DNA of 29,499 bases. It comes from Rhodanobacter sp. UBA5168 (lineage in GTDB: Bacteria > Pseudomonadota > Gammaproteobacteria > Xanthomonadales > Rhodanobacteraceae). Location: positions 1-29,499 of the forward strand of contig DHXA01000169.1 of assembly GCA_002413455.1 (NCBI GenBank), given 5' to 3'. Every line of letters starts with the position of its first letter. Position 1 is the stretch's first letter. Position numbers and translations under genes: made by a program. This document shows, piece by piece, positions 8,293-15,694 of this stretch. The notes below the pieces were generated by a model. It saw nothing but the letters and a program-made list of their open reading frames with translations, was not told the DNA's origin and did no database searches.

Positions 8293-8697
8293 ATGAAACG
8301 TCTCAACGTGGATCGGGCGCGTGGATTGCGCCGTGCAATGACTGACGCAGAGCAATTGTTGTGGAGGCATCTTCGTAACCGGCAGTTGTCAGGCTTCAAA
8401 TTTCGTCGCCAGCATGAAATCGGCCACTACATCGTCGATTTCGCTTGCGCGGAAACGTTGCTGATCGTGGAGCTGGACGGCGGTCAGCACGCCGATCAGG
8501 TGGTGTATGACGAGCGGCGCACACTGCAATTGCAAGCCATGGGCTATCGCGTGCTGCGGTTCTGGAACAATGATGTATTACTGGATATTGAGAGCGTACT
8601 TACGGTGATTCTGGATGTCTTGGCAAGTCCAGCCCCTCACCCCAACCCTCTCCCCGCAGGGGAGAGGGGATCAAGTGCGCCGGAGAGTGAAGAGTGA
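8293..8697 (+). CDS. DUF559 domain protein (predicted PD-(D/E)xK / Vsr-like endonuclease fold)
   Basis: The 134-residue product matches the DUF559 family pattern: MTDAEQLLWRHLRNRQL, GFKFRRQHEIGHYIVDF, ETLLIVELDGGQH, then 'YDERRTLQLQAMGYRVLRFWNNDV'. The conserved Asp in YIVDF and the Glu/Asp in VELDGGQH are the presumed metal-binding residues of a restriction-endonuclease-like fold; biochemical function of the family is poorly known. The ATG at 8293 is preceded by AGGAGAG nine bases upstream. The last ~23 residues (from about 'SPAPHPNPLPAGERG') are simply the translated repeat copy C and are probably not part of the fold. The stop overlaps the murL GTG by four bases. Base composition is less GC-rich than the flanking genes, suggesting separate origin. 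Confidence 0.88.
   Translation: MKRLNVDRARGLRRAMTDAEQLLWRHLRNRQLSGFKFRRQHEIGHYIVDFACAETLLIVELDGGQHADQVVYDERRTLQLQAMGYRVLRFWNNDVLLDIESVLTVILDVLASPAPHPNPLPAGERGSSAPESEE
8632..8669 (-). repeat. Intergenic palindromic repeat, copy C (inverted relative to copy B)
   Basis: CCCTCTCCCC (8646-8655), GCA, GGGGAGAGGG (8659-8668), with the tail GCCCCTCACCCCAA on its left. This is the reverse complement of the copy B layout, so copies B and C face each other around the DUF559 gene. It is read through as the C-terminal codons of that gene and ends about 25 bases before the murL start. Confidence 0.85.
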
Positions 8698-10034
8698 CGA
8701 CGATAATTCAACCGCGATTGACCCAGCTGTTCCGTTTCGTGCGCTGCAGCTATGCCGATGGCGTGGCCGAGCTGGCGTATGCGTTCGACGATGGCGAGGA
8801 ACTGGTCGAGCGGGTTCGTTTCCCGAATGCACCAGCGGTTCCGGCCGGGCATGTGGCGGCATTCGATGCGGCGTTGAAGCTGCTGCATCTGATCGCGGGC
8901 GTCAGCTACTACAAGGCTGGCGTGCCACCGAAGATCGAGGTGGCAAGTGGTCCTCTCGACGATGCCACCGCGGAACTGCTCGATCAGCTGTATCTGCACG
9001 GGCTGGCCGAGTTCGCCTATCGCAACGGGTTGGACCTGCGCGGGCGTATTGCATTCCCGCGTGGCGGTGTGGCGCCGACAGTCGGGACATTGAATTTGCC
9101 CAAACGCACGTTGGTGCCGATCGGCGGCGGCAAGGATTCGCTGGTGGCGGTGGAGGCGATCAAGGCGATCGGCGGCGAGGCGACGGCGGTGTGGGTCGGC
9201 AACTCCGCGCTGATCGCCGCCTGCGCCGAGCGCACCGGGCTGCCCACCTTGAACATCCAGCGCGAGCTGGCGCCCGCACTGTTCGAGCTGAATCGGCTTG
9301 GCGCGTGGAACGGGCATATCCCGGTGACCGCGGTGAACTCGGTGATCCTCGCCGTGGCCGCCGTCCTGTACGGCTACGACTCCATCGCGTTCGCCAACGA
9401 GCGCTCGGCCTCGGCCGCCACGCTGGAGTACGACGGCCAGCAGGTGAACCATCAGTGGAGCAAGGGCTATGCGTTCGAGCAGCTGCTGGGCAACTGGCTG
9501 GCCACGCATGTCGCCAGTGACCTGGATTACTTCTCGCTGCTGCGGCCGTACTCGGAGCTGGCGATCACCCGCGCCTTTTCGAAGCTGACGCCGTACTTCG
9601 ACGTGTTCTCCAGCTGCAACCGCAACTTCAAGTTGCTCGGCCCCAAGCCGGCCGATCGCTGGTGCGGGCAATGCCCGAAATGCCACTTCGTGTTCCTGGC
9701 GCTGGCGCCGTTCCTGCCCAAGCCGCGGCTGCTGTCGATCTTCGGCCGCAACCTGCTGGACGATGAAACACAGGCCGCCGGTTTCGACGCGCTGCTGGAA
9801 TACCAGGACCACAAGCCGTTCGAATGCGTGGGCGAGGGCGCCGAGGCGCGCGCCGCCATGCATGCGCTCAGCCAGCGGCCGGAGTGGCAGGAGGACGCGC
9901 TGGTCGCACGCTTCCGCAGCGAGATCCTGCCGCAGCTGGATGCGTCATTGCTGGCGCTGGAGCCGTGGCTGGAGCCATCGTCCGAGCAGCGTGTACCGGC
10001 ACGGCTGCAACCCGCGTTGAAGACGATCGGCTGA
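8694..10034 (+). CDS. murL: UDP-MurNAc-L-Ala-L-Glu epimerase
   Basis: MurL, known from Xanthomonas oryzae, uses ATP to invert the terminal L-Glu of UDP-MurNAc-L-Ala-L-Glu to D-Glu. This supplies the second residue of the peptidoglycan stem without glutamate racemase. The 446-residue product shows an N-terminal domain, then an ATP-pyrophosphatase-like loop VPIGGGKDSLVAVEAI (GGGKDS near residues 144-149). NxxFANERSAS-type (IAFANERSASAATLEYDGQ) and SSCNRNFK segments follow, and then a Cys cluster WCGQCPKCHF (about 323-331), in the order expected for this family. The GTG at 8694 has GGAG eight bases upstream and overlaps the preceding DUF559 stop. The stop overlaps the murD2 ATG (TGATG), indicating translational coupling with its pathway partner. 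Confidence rests on recognised motifs and on pairing with murD2. Confidence 0.9.
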   Translation: MTTIIQPRLTQLFRFVRCSYADGVAELAYAFDDGEELVERVRFPNAPAVPAGHVAAFDAALKLLHLIAGVSYYKAGVPPKIEVASGPLDDATAELLDQLYLHGLAEFAYRNGLDLRGRIAFPRGGVAPTVGTLNLPKRTLVPIGGGKDSLVAVEAIKAIGGEATAVWVGNSALIAACAERTGLPTLNIQRELAPALFELNRLGAWNGHIPVTAVNSVILAVAAVLYGYDSIAFANERSASAATLEYDGQQVNHQWSKGYAFEQLLGNWLATHVASDLDYFSLLRPYSELAITRAFSKLTPYFDVFSSCNRNFKLLGPKPADRWCGQCPKCHFVFLALAPFLPKPRLLSIFGRNLLDDETQAAGFDALLEYQDHKPFECVGEGAEARAAMHALSQRPEWQEDALVARFRSEILPQLDASLLALEPWLEPSSEQRVPARLQPALKTIG

Positions 10035-11431
10035 TGCGCATGGCCGACCTGCGCGACCGCCGCGCCGCGGTCTGGGGCTTCGGTCGCGAGGGTCGCGCAA
10101 CCCTGCGTGCGTTGCGTCAGCACTGTGGCACTCAGCACTTCACCTTGTTCTGCAGCGCCGCCGAAGTCGATGCCGCCCGCGCGTTCGACCCGGCGCTCGA
10201 GGTCGTTGCCGGCGAACCGGACGCCACCGCGCTGGGCCAGTTTGATGTCGTGGTGAAATCACCCGGCATCTCGGCGTACAAGCCGGCCTTGCTGGCCGCG
10301 GCAGCGCAGGGCACGCGTTTCACGTCGGGCACGGCGCTGTGGTTCGGCGAAAATCCTGATGCACGCGTGATCGCGGTCACCGGGACCAAGGGCAAGAGCA
10401 CCACCAGCGCCTTGATCGCGCACCTGACGCGCGCACTCGGCGTACGCACGGCGCTGGCCGGCAATATCGGCCTGCCGCTGCTGGAACTGCGCGACCAGCG
10501 CGCCGACCTGTGGGTGATCGAGCTGTCCAGTTTCCAGACCGGCGAAGCCGGTCCGCTGGAGCTCGGCGTGATCACCAGCCTGTACGAGGAACATCTGGAC
10601 TGGCACGGTTCGCGCGAGCGGTACGTCAGCGACAAGCTGCGCCTGGCCGATGTCTCCCGTCACCTGCTGGTCAGTGCGCTGCAACCGGCCTTGCTGGAAC
10701 GCACGCAGGCGCATCCGCAGCGGCTGCTGTTCGGCCAGCCTGAGGGCTGGCATGTCAGTGACGGTTTCATCTGCCGCGGTGCGCAGGCAGTTTTTCCGAT
10801 CGAGCAACTGGCCGCACCGGGCCTGCACAACGCACTCAACGCCTGCGCCGCACTCGCTGCGCTGGAAGCCATCGGCATGGACGCGCTGGCGGCCGCGCCG
10901 GCGCTCGCGCATTTCCGCCCGCTGCCGCATCGCCTGCAACCGCTGGGCGAACACGACGGCTGGCACTGGGTCAACGACTCGATCAGCACCACGCCGCTGG
11001 CGACGCTGGCGGCGCTGGAAAGCCTGCATGGCCGCGCCGTCACCGTGCTGGTCGGCGGCCACGACCGCGGTCTGGACTGGACCCCGTTCGTCGAGGCGAT
11101 GCGCACCGCGCCGCCGAATGCGATCGTCTGCATGGGCAGTAATGGTGGCCGCATCGAAACGGCTTTGCGTGCCGCTGGAGTAGCTTGCCCGATCATGCAT
11201 GTCGCGGATCTGGCCGGCGCCGTGGCCGGGGCGAAAGCACACGCGCCGCCGGGTGGGGTGATCCTGCTGTCACCGGGTGCGCCCAGCTTCGACCAGTTCA
11301 AGGATTATGCGGAACGCGGCCGGCGGTTCGCGGAATTGGCGGGTTTCGGTGGGACATCGATCACCGGCATCGAGGGTCTCGGCATTTTGGCCGCGCGAGC
11401 TGAGACCCCCTTTCACGAGGACCCGCATTGA
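10034..11431 (+). CDS. murD2: UDP-N-acetylmuramoyl-L-alanine--L-glutamate ligase
   Basis: A Mur ligase of 465 residues that adds glutamate to UDP-MurNAc-L-Ala. Next to murL it is expected to be MurD2, which uses L-Glu instead of the D-Glu used by canonical MurD. Visible are an N-terminal nucleotide-binding domain (AAVWGFGREGRATLRAL), the ATP loop VTGTKGKSTTSALIAHL (about residues 114-130), the central ELSSFQTGE segment, LYEEHLDWHGS, and the C-terminal domain with RLQPLGEHDGWHWVNDSIST and 'VLVGGHDRGLDW'. The ATG at 10034 overlaps the murL stop by one base; longer frames upstream lie within murL and are rejected. The stop is embedded in the hsdM start (TTGA), so the restriction locus begins directly on this gene's end. 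Confidence 0.92.
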   Translation: MRMADLRDRRAAVWGFGREGRATLRALRQHCGTQHFTLFCSAAEVDAARAFDPALEVVAGEPDATALGQFDVVVKSPGISAYKPALLAAAAQGTRFTSGTALWFGENPDARVIAVTGTKGKSTTSALIAHLTRALGVRTALAGNIGLPLLELRDQRADLWVIELSSFQTGEAGPLELGVITSLYEEHLDWHGSRERYVSDKLRLADVSRHLLVSALQPALLERTQAHPQRLLFGQPEGWHVSDGFICRGAQAVFPIEQLAAPGLHNALNACAALAALEAIGMDALAAAPALAHFRPLPHRLQPLGEHDGWHWVNDSISTTPLATLAALESLHGRAVTVLVGGHDRGLDWTPFVEAMRTAPPNAIVCMGSNGGRIETALRAAGVACPIMHVADLAGAVAGAKAHAPPGGVILLSPGAPSFDQFKDYAERGRRFAELAGFGGTSITGIEGLGILAARAETPFHEDPH

Positions 11432-13629
11432 ACACCCGGCAACTCGAAAACGAACTGTGGGAAGCAGCCGACCAGCTGCGCGCCAACTCCAAACTGACGG
11501 CATCGGAATACTCGATGCCGGTGCTGGGCTTGATCTTCCTGCGCCATGCCGACAACCGTTTCAAGGCATACCTGCCGGAAATCGAAGCCGACATTCCCTC
11601 GCGTGTGCCGGCGAGTCGGCGCGAGGCGCTGATCAAGCTGGCCTTCCAGGGCAAGGCCGCCATCTACCTGCCCGAACAGGCACGCTTCGACCAGCTGGCC
11701 GCGCTGCCGCAGGGCGCGCACGTCGGCGAAGCCATCGACGCGGCGATGGACGCCATCGAAGCCGACTACGACGTGCTCAAGGGCGCGTTGCCGCGCGGCT
11801 ACACCGCGTTCGAACCAGCCCTGCTGGCAGAGCTGATCAAGATCTTCGACCGCCCGGCGATCAAGGCAGCCACCGGCGACGTATTCGGGCGCATCTACGA
11901 ATACTTCCTCAGCAAGTTTGCCCAGAGCGGTGCGCAGGAAGGCGGCGAATTCTTCACCCCGCCCTCGCTGGTGCGCATGATCGTCAACGTGATCGAGCCG
12001 GATCACGGCCTGGTGCTCGATCCTGCCTGCGGTTCGGCCGGCATGTTCGTGCAGACCGGCCACTTCATCGAGGAGCTGGGCGCGGCGACCAACGACCGCG
12101 CCACCTTCCACGGCCAGGAGAAGTCGGACACCAACACCAGGCTGGCCCGCATGAACATGGTGGTGCACGGGCTGGACGCTTCCAACATCCGCCAGGGCAA
12201 CACCTTCTACGACCAGATCGATGGGCTGATCGGCCAGTGCGATTTCGTGATGGCCAATCCGCCGTTCAACGTCGATGGCGTCGTCACCAACCGCATCGAC
12301 AGCCAGGTCGACCCACAGGGCCGGCTGCCGTTCGGCCTGCCCGGCGTCAACGGCAAGACCGGCGCCATTTCCAACGCCAACAGCCTGTGGATCCAGTACT
12401 TCTACGCCTACCTCAACGAGCGCGGCCGCGCCGGCTTCGTGATGGCCTCCAGCGCATCCGATGCCGGCAACAAGGATCGCGACATCCGCGAGCAACTGGT
12501 GCGCAGCGGCCACGTCGACGTGATGATGGCGATCGGCAACAAGTTCTTCTACACCCGCAGCCTGCCCTGCACGCTGTGGTTTTTCGACAAGGGCAAGCCG
12601 GACGACCTCACCGATCAGGTGCTGATGATCGACGCGCGCAACGTCTACACCGTGGTCTCCGCCCGCTCGCACGTGTTCACCGACGAACAGCTGGCCAACC
12701 TCAGCGCGATCACCTGGCTCTACCGCGGCGAGCGCGACAAATTCATCGGCCTGGTCGGTCGTTACCAGCAGCACGTCGACCACTGGCTGGCCGAGCTGCC
12801 CGCACGGCTGGCGGCCGACCACGACACCGTGTTGCAGCTGGCCGCGCCACTGCAGCAGTTCGCCACGCACGCCACGCTGGCCGAGCTCAACGCAAACCAG
12901 CCGGACGAGGCGCACCTCAGTGCGAAGCAACTGGAGACTTTCAAGGCCGAGTTGCGTGAGGCGAAAGCCACGCTGAAGCCGGACCACAAGACCAACCCGG
13001 CGCAACAGCTGCAGGCGTTGTTGCAGGCCAGCGCCGCCGCGCGCAAGGCGATTGCCAAAACCAAATCCGACCAGCATGACGCGCAGGTCAAGCTGCAGGC
13101 CACGCTGGACGCACTGTCCGCGCAACTGAAGGCCGGCACCAAGCTGCTGGAAACCCGCCACAAGCGCTGGCTGGCCCTGCTCGACCAAGTCGAGAAGAGC
13201 CTGCGTGCGCGGCAGTCGCCGGCATGGGACGGCAAGCGGGCACGCGAACTCAAACGCCGCCTGCTCGCTGCCGACGACAAAAAACACGAAGCGCCGACGG
13301 TGCGCGACGAAGCGATGCAGGCGCTGAAACAGGCCGCCTATTTCATCCATCAGGGGCACTGGCTGCACAGCCGCTTCCCCGATGCGCTGTACGACGACGT
13401 GCCCGGCCTGTGCAAGGCCGTATCGATCGAAGGCGAAGGCGGCATCGCCGCCAACGACTGGTCGCTCACGCCCGGCCGCTACGTCGGCGTGGCGCTCGGC
13501 GCCGAGGACGACGACGAGGACTTCGAGGATAGCCTTCGCGCGATCCATGTCGAGCTGGCCGAGTTGAATGAGAAGGCGGTGGGATTGGCGGAGCGGATCG
13601 GGGCGAACTTTGAGGCGTTGCTGGGATGA
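11428..13629 (+). CDS. hsdM: Type I restriction-modification system methyltransferase subunit (long form)
   Basis: HsdM is the N6-adenine methyltransferase of the type I complex and works with HsdS as M2S and with HsdR as the nuclease. The 733-residue protein has an N-terminal HsdM helical domain (LENELWEAADQLRANSK) and an AdoMet site LDPACGSAGMF (around 196-206). The catalytic NPPF motif is at about 276-279 (VMANPPFNVDG), followed by IGNKFFYTRSLPCTLWFF. A long, helical, Lys/Ala/Gln-rich stretch spans about 445-640. The usual end motif SLTPGRYVGVAL is displaced to about 686 and followed by a terminal helix. Most HsdM proteins are nearer 500 residues, so the mid-C-terminal helical insert is notable. 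The start is TTG at 11428, preceded by GAGGA six bases upstream, and overlaps the murD2 stop by four bases. It overlaps hsdS by ATGA. Confidence 0.95.
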   Translation: MNTRQLENELWEAADQLRANSKLTASEYSMPVLGLIFLRHADNRFKAYLPEIEADIPSRVPASRREALIKLAFQGKAAIYLPEQARFDQLAALPQGAHVGEAIDAAMDAIEADYDVLKGALPRGYTAFEPALLAELIKIFDRPAIKAATGDVFGRIYEYFLSKFAQSGAQEGGEFFTPPSLVRMIVNVIEPDHGLVLDPACGSAGMFVQTGHFIEELGAATNDRATFHGQEKSDTNTRLARMNMVVHGLDASNIRQGNTFYDQIDGLIGQCDFVMANPPFNVDGVVTNRIDSQVDPQGRLPFGLPGVNGKTGAISNANSLWIQYFYAYLNERGRAGFVMASSASDAGNKDRDIREQLVRSGHVDVMMAIGNKFFYTRSLPCTLWFFDKGKPDDLTDQVLMIDARNVYTVVSARSHVFTDEQLANLSAITWLYRGERDKFIGLVGRYQQHVDHWLAELPARLAADHDTVLQLAAPLQQFATHATLAELNANQPDEAHLSAKQLETFKAELREAKATLKPDHKTNPAQQLQALLQASAAARKAIAKTKSDQHDAQVKLQATLDALSAQLKAGTKLLETRHKRWLALLDQVEKSLRARQSPAWDGKRARELKRRLLAADDKKHEAPTVRDEAMQALKQAAYFIHQGHWLHSRFPDALYDDVPGLCKAVSIEGEGGIAANDWSLTPGRYVGVALGAEDDDEDFEDSLRAIHVELAELNEKAVGLAERIGANFEALLG

Positions 13630-14921
13630 GTTGGCGTGAAATACAGCTTGGTGACGGCATCAACGTAAAGCATGGTTTCGCATTCAAAGGTGAGTTCTTC
13701 GCTTCGGTCGGAGAATGCATCGTGGTCACGCCGGGCAACTTCCTGGAACGAGGTGGCTTTCGCGTACGCGATGGAAAGGAGCGCTTTTATCTCGGCGACA
13801 TTCCCGAGGACTATATGCTTGCGAAGGATGACCTGATCGTTGCGATGACCGAACAGGGCGAAGGTTTGCTGGGCAGCGCAGCGCGCGTCCCGGATGACGG
13901 CAGGTTTCTCCATAATCAGCGAATCGGCCTGGTCCAGGTGATGGATTCAGACCTACTCGACAAGCGCTTTCTCTACTGGGCGTTCAACAGCAGCAACGTC
14001 AGGGCGCAGATTCGTGGAAGTGCCACCGGCGCCAAGGTCAAACACACCGCTCCCGAGCGTATCCGCAAGGTTCGATTGGCCGTCCCCGATGTCCCCGTTC
14101 AACGGGCAATCGCCTCGGTCCTGGATGCCTACGACGACCTGATCGCCACCAACCAGCGCCGTATCCAGTTGCTCGAAGACGCCGCTCGCCGCTTGTACCG
14201 CGAGTGGTTCGTCCACCTACGCTTTCCCGGCAACGAATCGGTACCGGTCAGGAACGGCGTGCCGAAAGGATGGGTGGATCAGACGTTTGGCGACGTAGTC
14301 AATGCTGTCGGCGGTGGTACGCCATCGACCTCGCGATCTGAGTACTGGAATGGCGAGATTGTGTGGGTTACGCCAACGGACGTCACACGCAACAACTGCC
14401 TCGTACTATTGGATTCCGAGAAGAAAATTACAGAGGCCGGGTTGAATAACTCGTCTGCCAAGCTGATTCCGGCTGAAACGATCTTGATGACAAGTCGCGC
14501 GTCCATTGGCTACTTCGCCTTGATGGACATGCCGGTATGCACCAATCAGGGCTTCATCTCGATCCTTCCCAGGATTGGCGATAGCAGGATGTTCTTGCTG
14601 TTCAACCTGCTAGCGCGCGTGGAGGAGATGAAAGCACTCGCCACCGGATCAACCTTCAAGGAACTTTCAAAGAAGAGTTTCAAGGCGCTTCCAATACTCT
14701 GGCCATCCCATTCGGTTTTGGTGGCCTTCGAGGAAGCCGTCTATCCATTGATCCAGCAAACACGATTGATCAAGAGACAATCGGAACAATTGCGACTGGC
14801 CCGCGACCTGCTTCTGCCCAAGCTGATGTCCGGCCAGCTCGGCGTCTCCCGCATCGTGCTGCCTGCCTGGAGCAGCGACGCAGCCATTAACCTACTTGCC
14901 AAAACTAACCTGAAAGGTTAA
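13626..14921 (+). CDS. hsdS: Type I restriction-modification specificity subunit
   Basis: HsdS chooses the bipartite DNA target. The 431-residue protein has the standard plan. A first target recognition domain (about residues 1-150) ends in SATGAKVKHTAPERIRKVRL, followed by a conserved helical spacer (PVQRAIASVLDAYDDLIATN ... LEDAARRLYREWF, about 157-196). A second recognition domain (about 210-360; GGGTPSTSRSEYW ... LMTSRASIGYFALMD ... TGSTFKELSKKSF) leads into the second spacer (about 365-415, ending ARDLLLPKLMSGQL). Its ATG overlaps the hsdM stop. The second recognition domain is visibly AT-richer than the first and than hsdM/hsdR, as expected for exchanged specificity modules. The last codons (N-L-K-G-stop) coincide with an MqsA operator. 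Confidence 0.95.
   Translation: MSWREIQLGDGINVKHGFAFKGEFFASVGECIVVTPGNFLERGGFRVRDGKERFYLGDIPEDYMLAKDDLIVAMTEQGEGLLGSAARVPDDGRFLHNQRIGLVQVMDSDLLDKRFLYWAFNSSNVRAQIRGSATGAKVKHTAPERIRKVRLAVPDVPVQRAIASVLDAYDDLIATNQRRIQLLEDAARRLYREWFVHLRFPGNESVPVRNGVPKGWVDQTFGDVVNAVGGGTPSTSRSEYWNGEIVWVTPTDVTRNNCLVLLDSEKKITEAGLNNSSAKLIPAETILMTSRASIGYFALMDMPVCTNQGFISILPRIGDSRMFLLFNLLARVEEMKALATGSTFKELSKKSFKALPILWPSHSVLVAFEEAVYPLIQQTRLIKRQSEQLRLARDLLLPKLMSGQLGVSRIVLPAWSSDAAINLLAKTNLKG
14906..14920. promoter_or_regulatory. MqsA operator palindrome at the hsdS/mqsR junction
   Basis: TAACCT-GAA-AGGTTA is a perfect inverted repeat matching the AACCT-N3-AGGTT site known to bind E. coli MqsA. It lies 11 bases before the mqsR ATG and forms the final sense and stop codons of hsdS. 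An isolated AACCT half-site lies upstream at 14889-14893, and TTGCCA at 14896-14901 could be a -35 element. The predicted MqsA keeps the DNA-contact residues Asn97 and Arg101, supporting autoregulation. Confidence 0.85.
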
Positions 14922-14931
14922 CGTGCCCATC

Positions 14932-15228
14932 ATGGAGAAGGGAACTCCCCATTGCCGGCTGCCGGTGGTCAGGGCGTTGGTCGAGGCCGGCAAGGTGCGC
15001 GCGACCTTCTCGGCATTGTCCGGCGCCGCCGCACTGGGCTTCGACTTCGACGCCATGCTCGGCATCGTGAAGGCGCTGACCACGGCGGATTTCCACAAGA
15101 GCATGACCATCCACCACGACCACCGGCTCTGGCAAGACGTGTACCGGCCAACGACTTCCGCCGGTGCGGTGTACCTGAAACTGACGGTCACGGATGGCCT
15201 GCTTATCGTCTCGTTCAAGGAGCTGTGA
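14932..15228 (+). CDS. mqsR: MqsR-family mRNA interferase toxin
   Basis: The ATG at 14932 gives MEKGTPHCRL... and 98 residues, the same length and opening as E. coli MqsR. A GTG nine bases upstream is closer to an AAAGG but adds residues the family lacks. MqsR is a RelE-fold, ribosome-independent endoribonuclease that cuts mRNA, preferentially at GCU in E. coli. The functionally important residues fall at identical positions: Lys56 (FHKSMT), Gln68 (WQDVYRP) and Tyr81 (VYLKLTV), with the conserved C-terminal LIVSFKE. It is followed two bases later by its antitoxin. As in E. coli, the toxin gene comes first. Unusually, the pair sits inside a type I restriction locus, ten bases after hsdS. Confidence 0.95.
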   Translation: MEKGTPHCRLPVVRALVEAGKVRATFSALSGAAALGFDFDAMLGIVKALTTADFHKSMTIHHDHRLWQDVYRPTTSAGAVYLKLTVTDGLLIVSFKEL

Positions 15229-15230
15229 CC

Positions 15231-15632
15231 ATGAAATGTCCAAATTGCGCGGCGGCGAAACTGGTGCACGGCACCCGCAAGCGGCCGTACTCGTACAAGG
15301 GCGAATCCACCACGATTGCCGCGGTAACCGGCGACTTCTGCCCGGCCTGCGGGGAGGTCGTGCTGGCGCCAGCCGAATCGGCCCGGGTCAGCGCCGCGAT
15401 GCTGGCGTTCAACAAGCAGGTGAACGCGGCGCTGGTCGACCCGGCATTCATCGTCAAGGTGCGCCGGAAACTGGCACTCGACCAGCGCGAGGCCGCGGAG
15501 ATTTTTGGCGGTGGCGTCAACGCGTTTTCCCGCTATGAGAACGGCAAGACCAAACCGCCGCTGGCGCTGGTGCAACTGCTCAAGATGCTGGATCGTCACC
15601 CTGAGTTGCTGAGCGAAGTGCGCTCGACCTGA
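15231..15632 (+). CDS. mqsA: MqsA-family antitoxin and transcriptional repressor
   Basis: The 133-residue protein has the two-domain MqsA layout. The N-terminal zinc domain binds through Cys3/Cys6 (MKCPNC) and Cys37/Cys40 (FCPACGE), exactly the E. coli numbering, and neutralises MqsR. The C-terminal Xre-type helix-turn-helix (residues about 70-133; LDQREAAEIFGGGVNAFSRY) has Asn97 and Arg101 at the positions that read the AACCT/AGGTT palindrome in E. coli MqsA. AAGGAG lies eight bases before the ATG, inside the mqsR end. It is expected to repress its own operon through the operator at 14906-14920 and could also influence downstream hsdR if they share a transcript (inference). Confidence 0.95.
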   Translation: MKCPNCAAAKLVHGTRKRPYSYKGESTTIAAVTGDFCPACGEVVLAPAESARVSAAMLAFNKQVNAALVDPAFIVKVRRKLALDQREAAEIFGGGVNAFSRYENGKTKPPLALVQLLKMLDRHPELLSEVRST

Positions 15633-15670
15633 TCGGTGATGGGGCTGAATCTACCCCCTGAAAAGCAGAA

Positions 15671-15694
15671 GGGCCCCCGTAGTACCAGGGGCCC
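15671..15694 (+). other. GC-rich hairpin in the mqsA-hsdR gap
   Basis: GGGCCCC (15671-15677) and GGGGCCC (15688-15694) form a perfect 7-bp stem, with a possible inner GTA/TAC pairing. It sits in the 168-base gap between mqsA and hsdR, the only sizeable gap in the locus. No U-run follows, so a classical terminator is doubtful; attenuation or transcript processing is possible. Nothing else in the gap is convincing apart from GAGG ten bases before the hsdR ATG. Confidence 0.5.

Noticed and set aside
11413..13548. 711-codon minus-strand frame opposite hsdM.
   Set aside because: Antisense shadow of hsdM with no recognisable domain; the plus-strand frame has AdoMet and NPPF motifs.
14923..15228. 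GTG start for mqsR giving 101 residues.
   Set aside because: It has the better-spaced AAAGG, but the ATG at 14932 gives exactly the 98-residue MqsR frame with conserved residues 56, 68 and 81 in register. The AAAGG is part of the operator.
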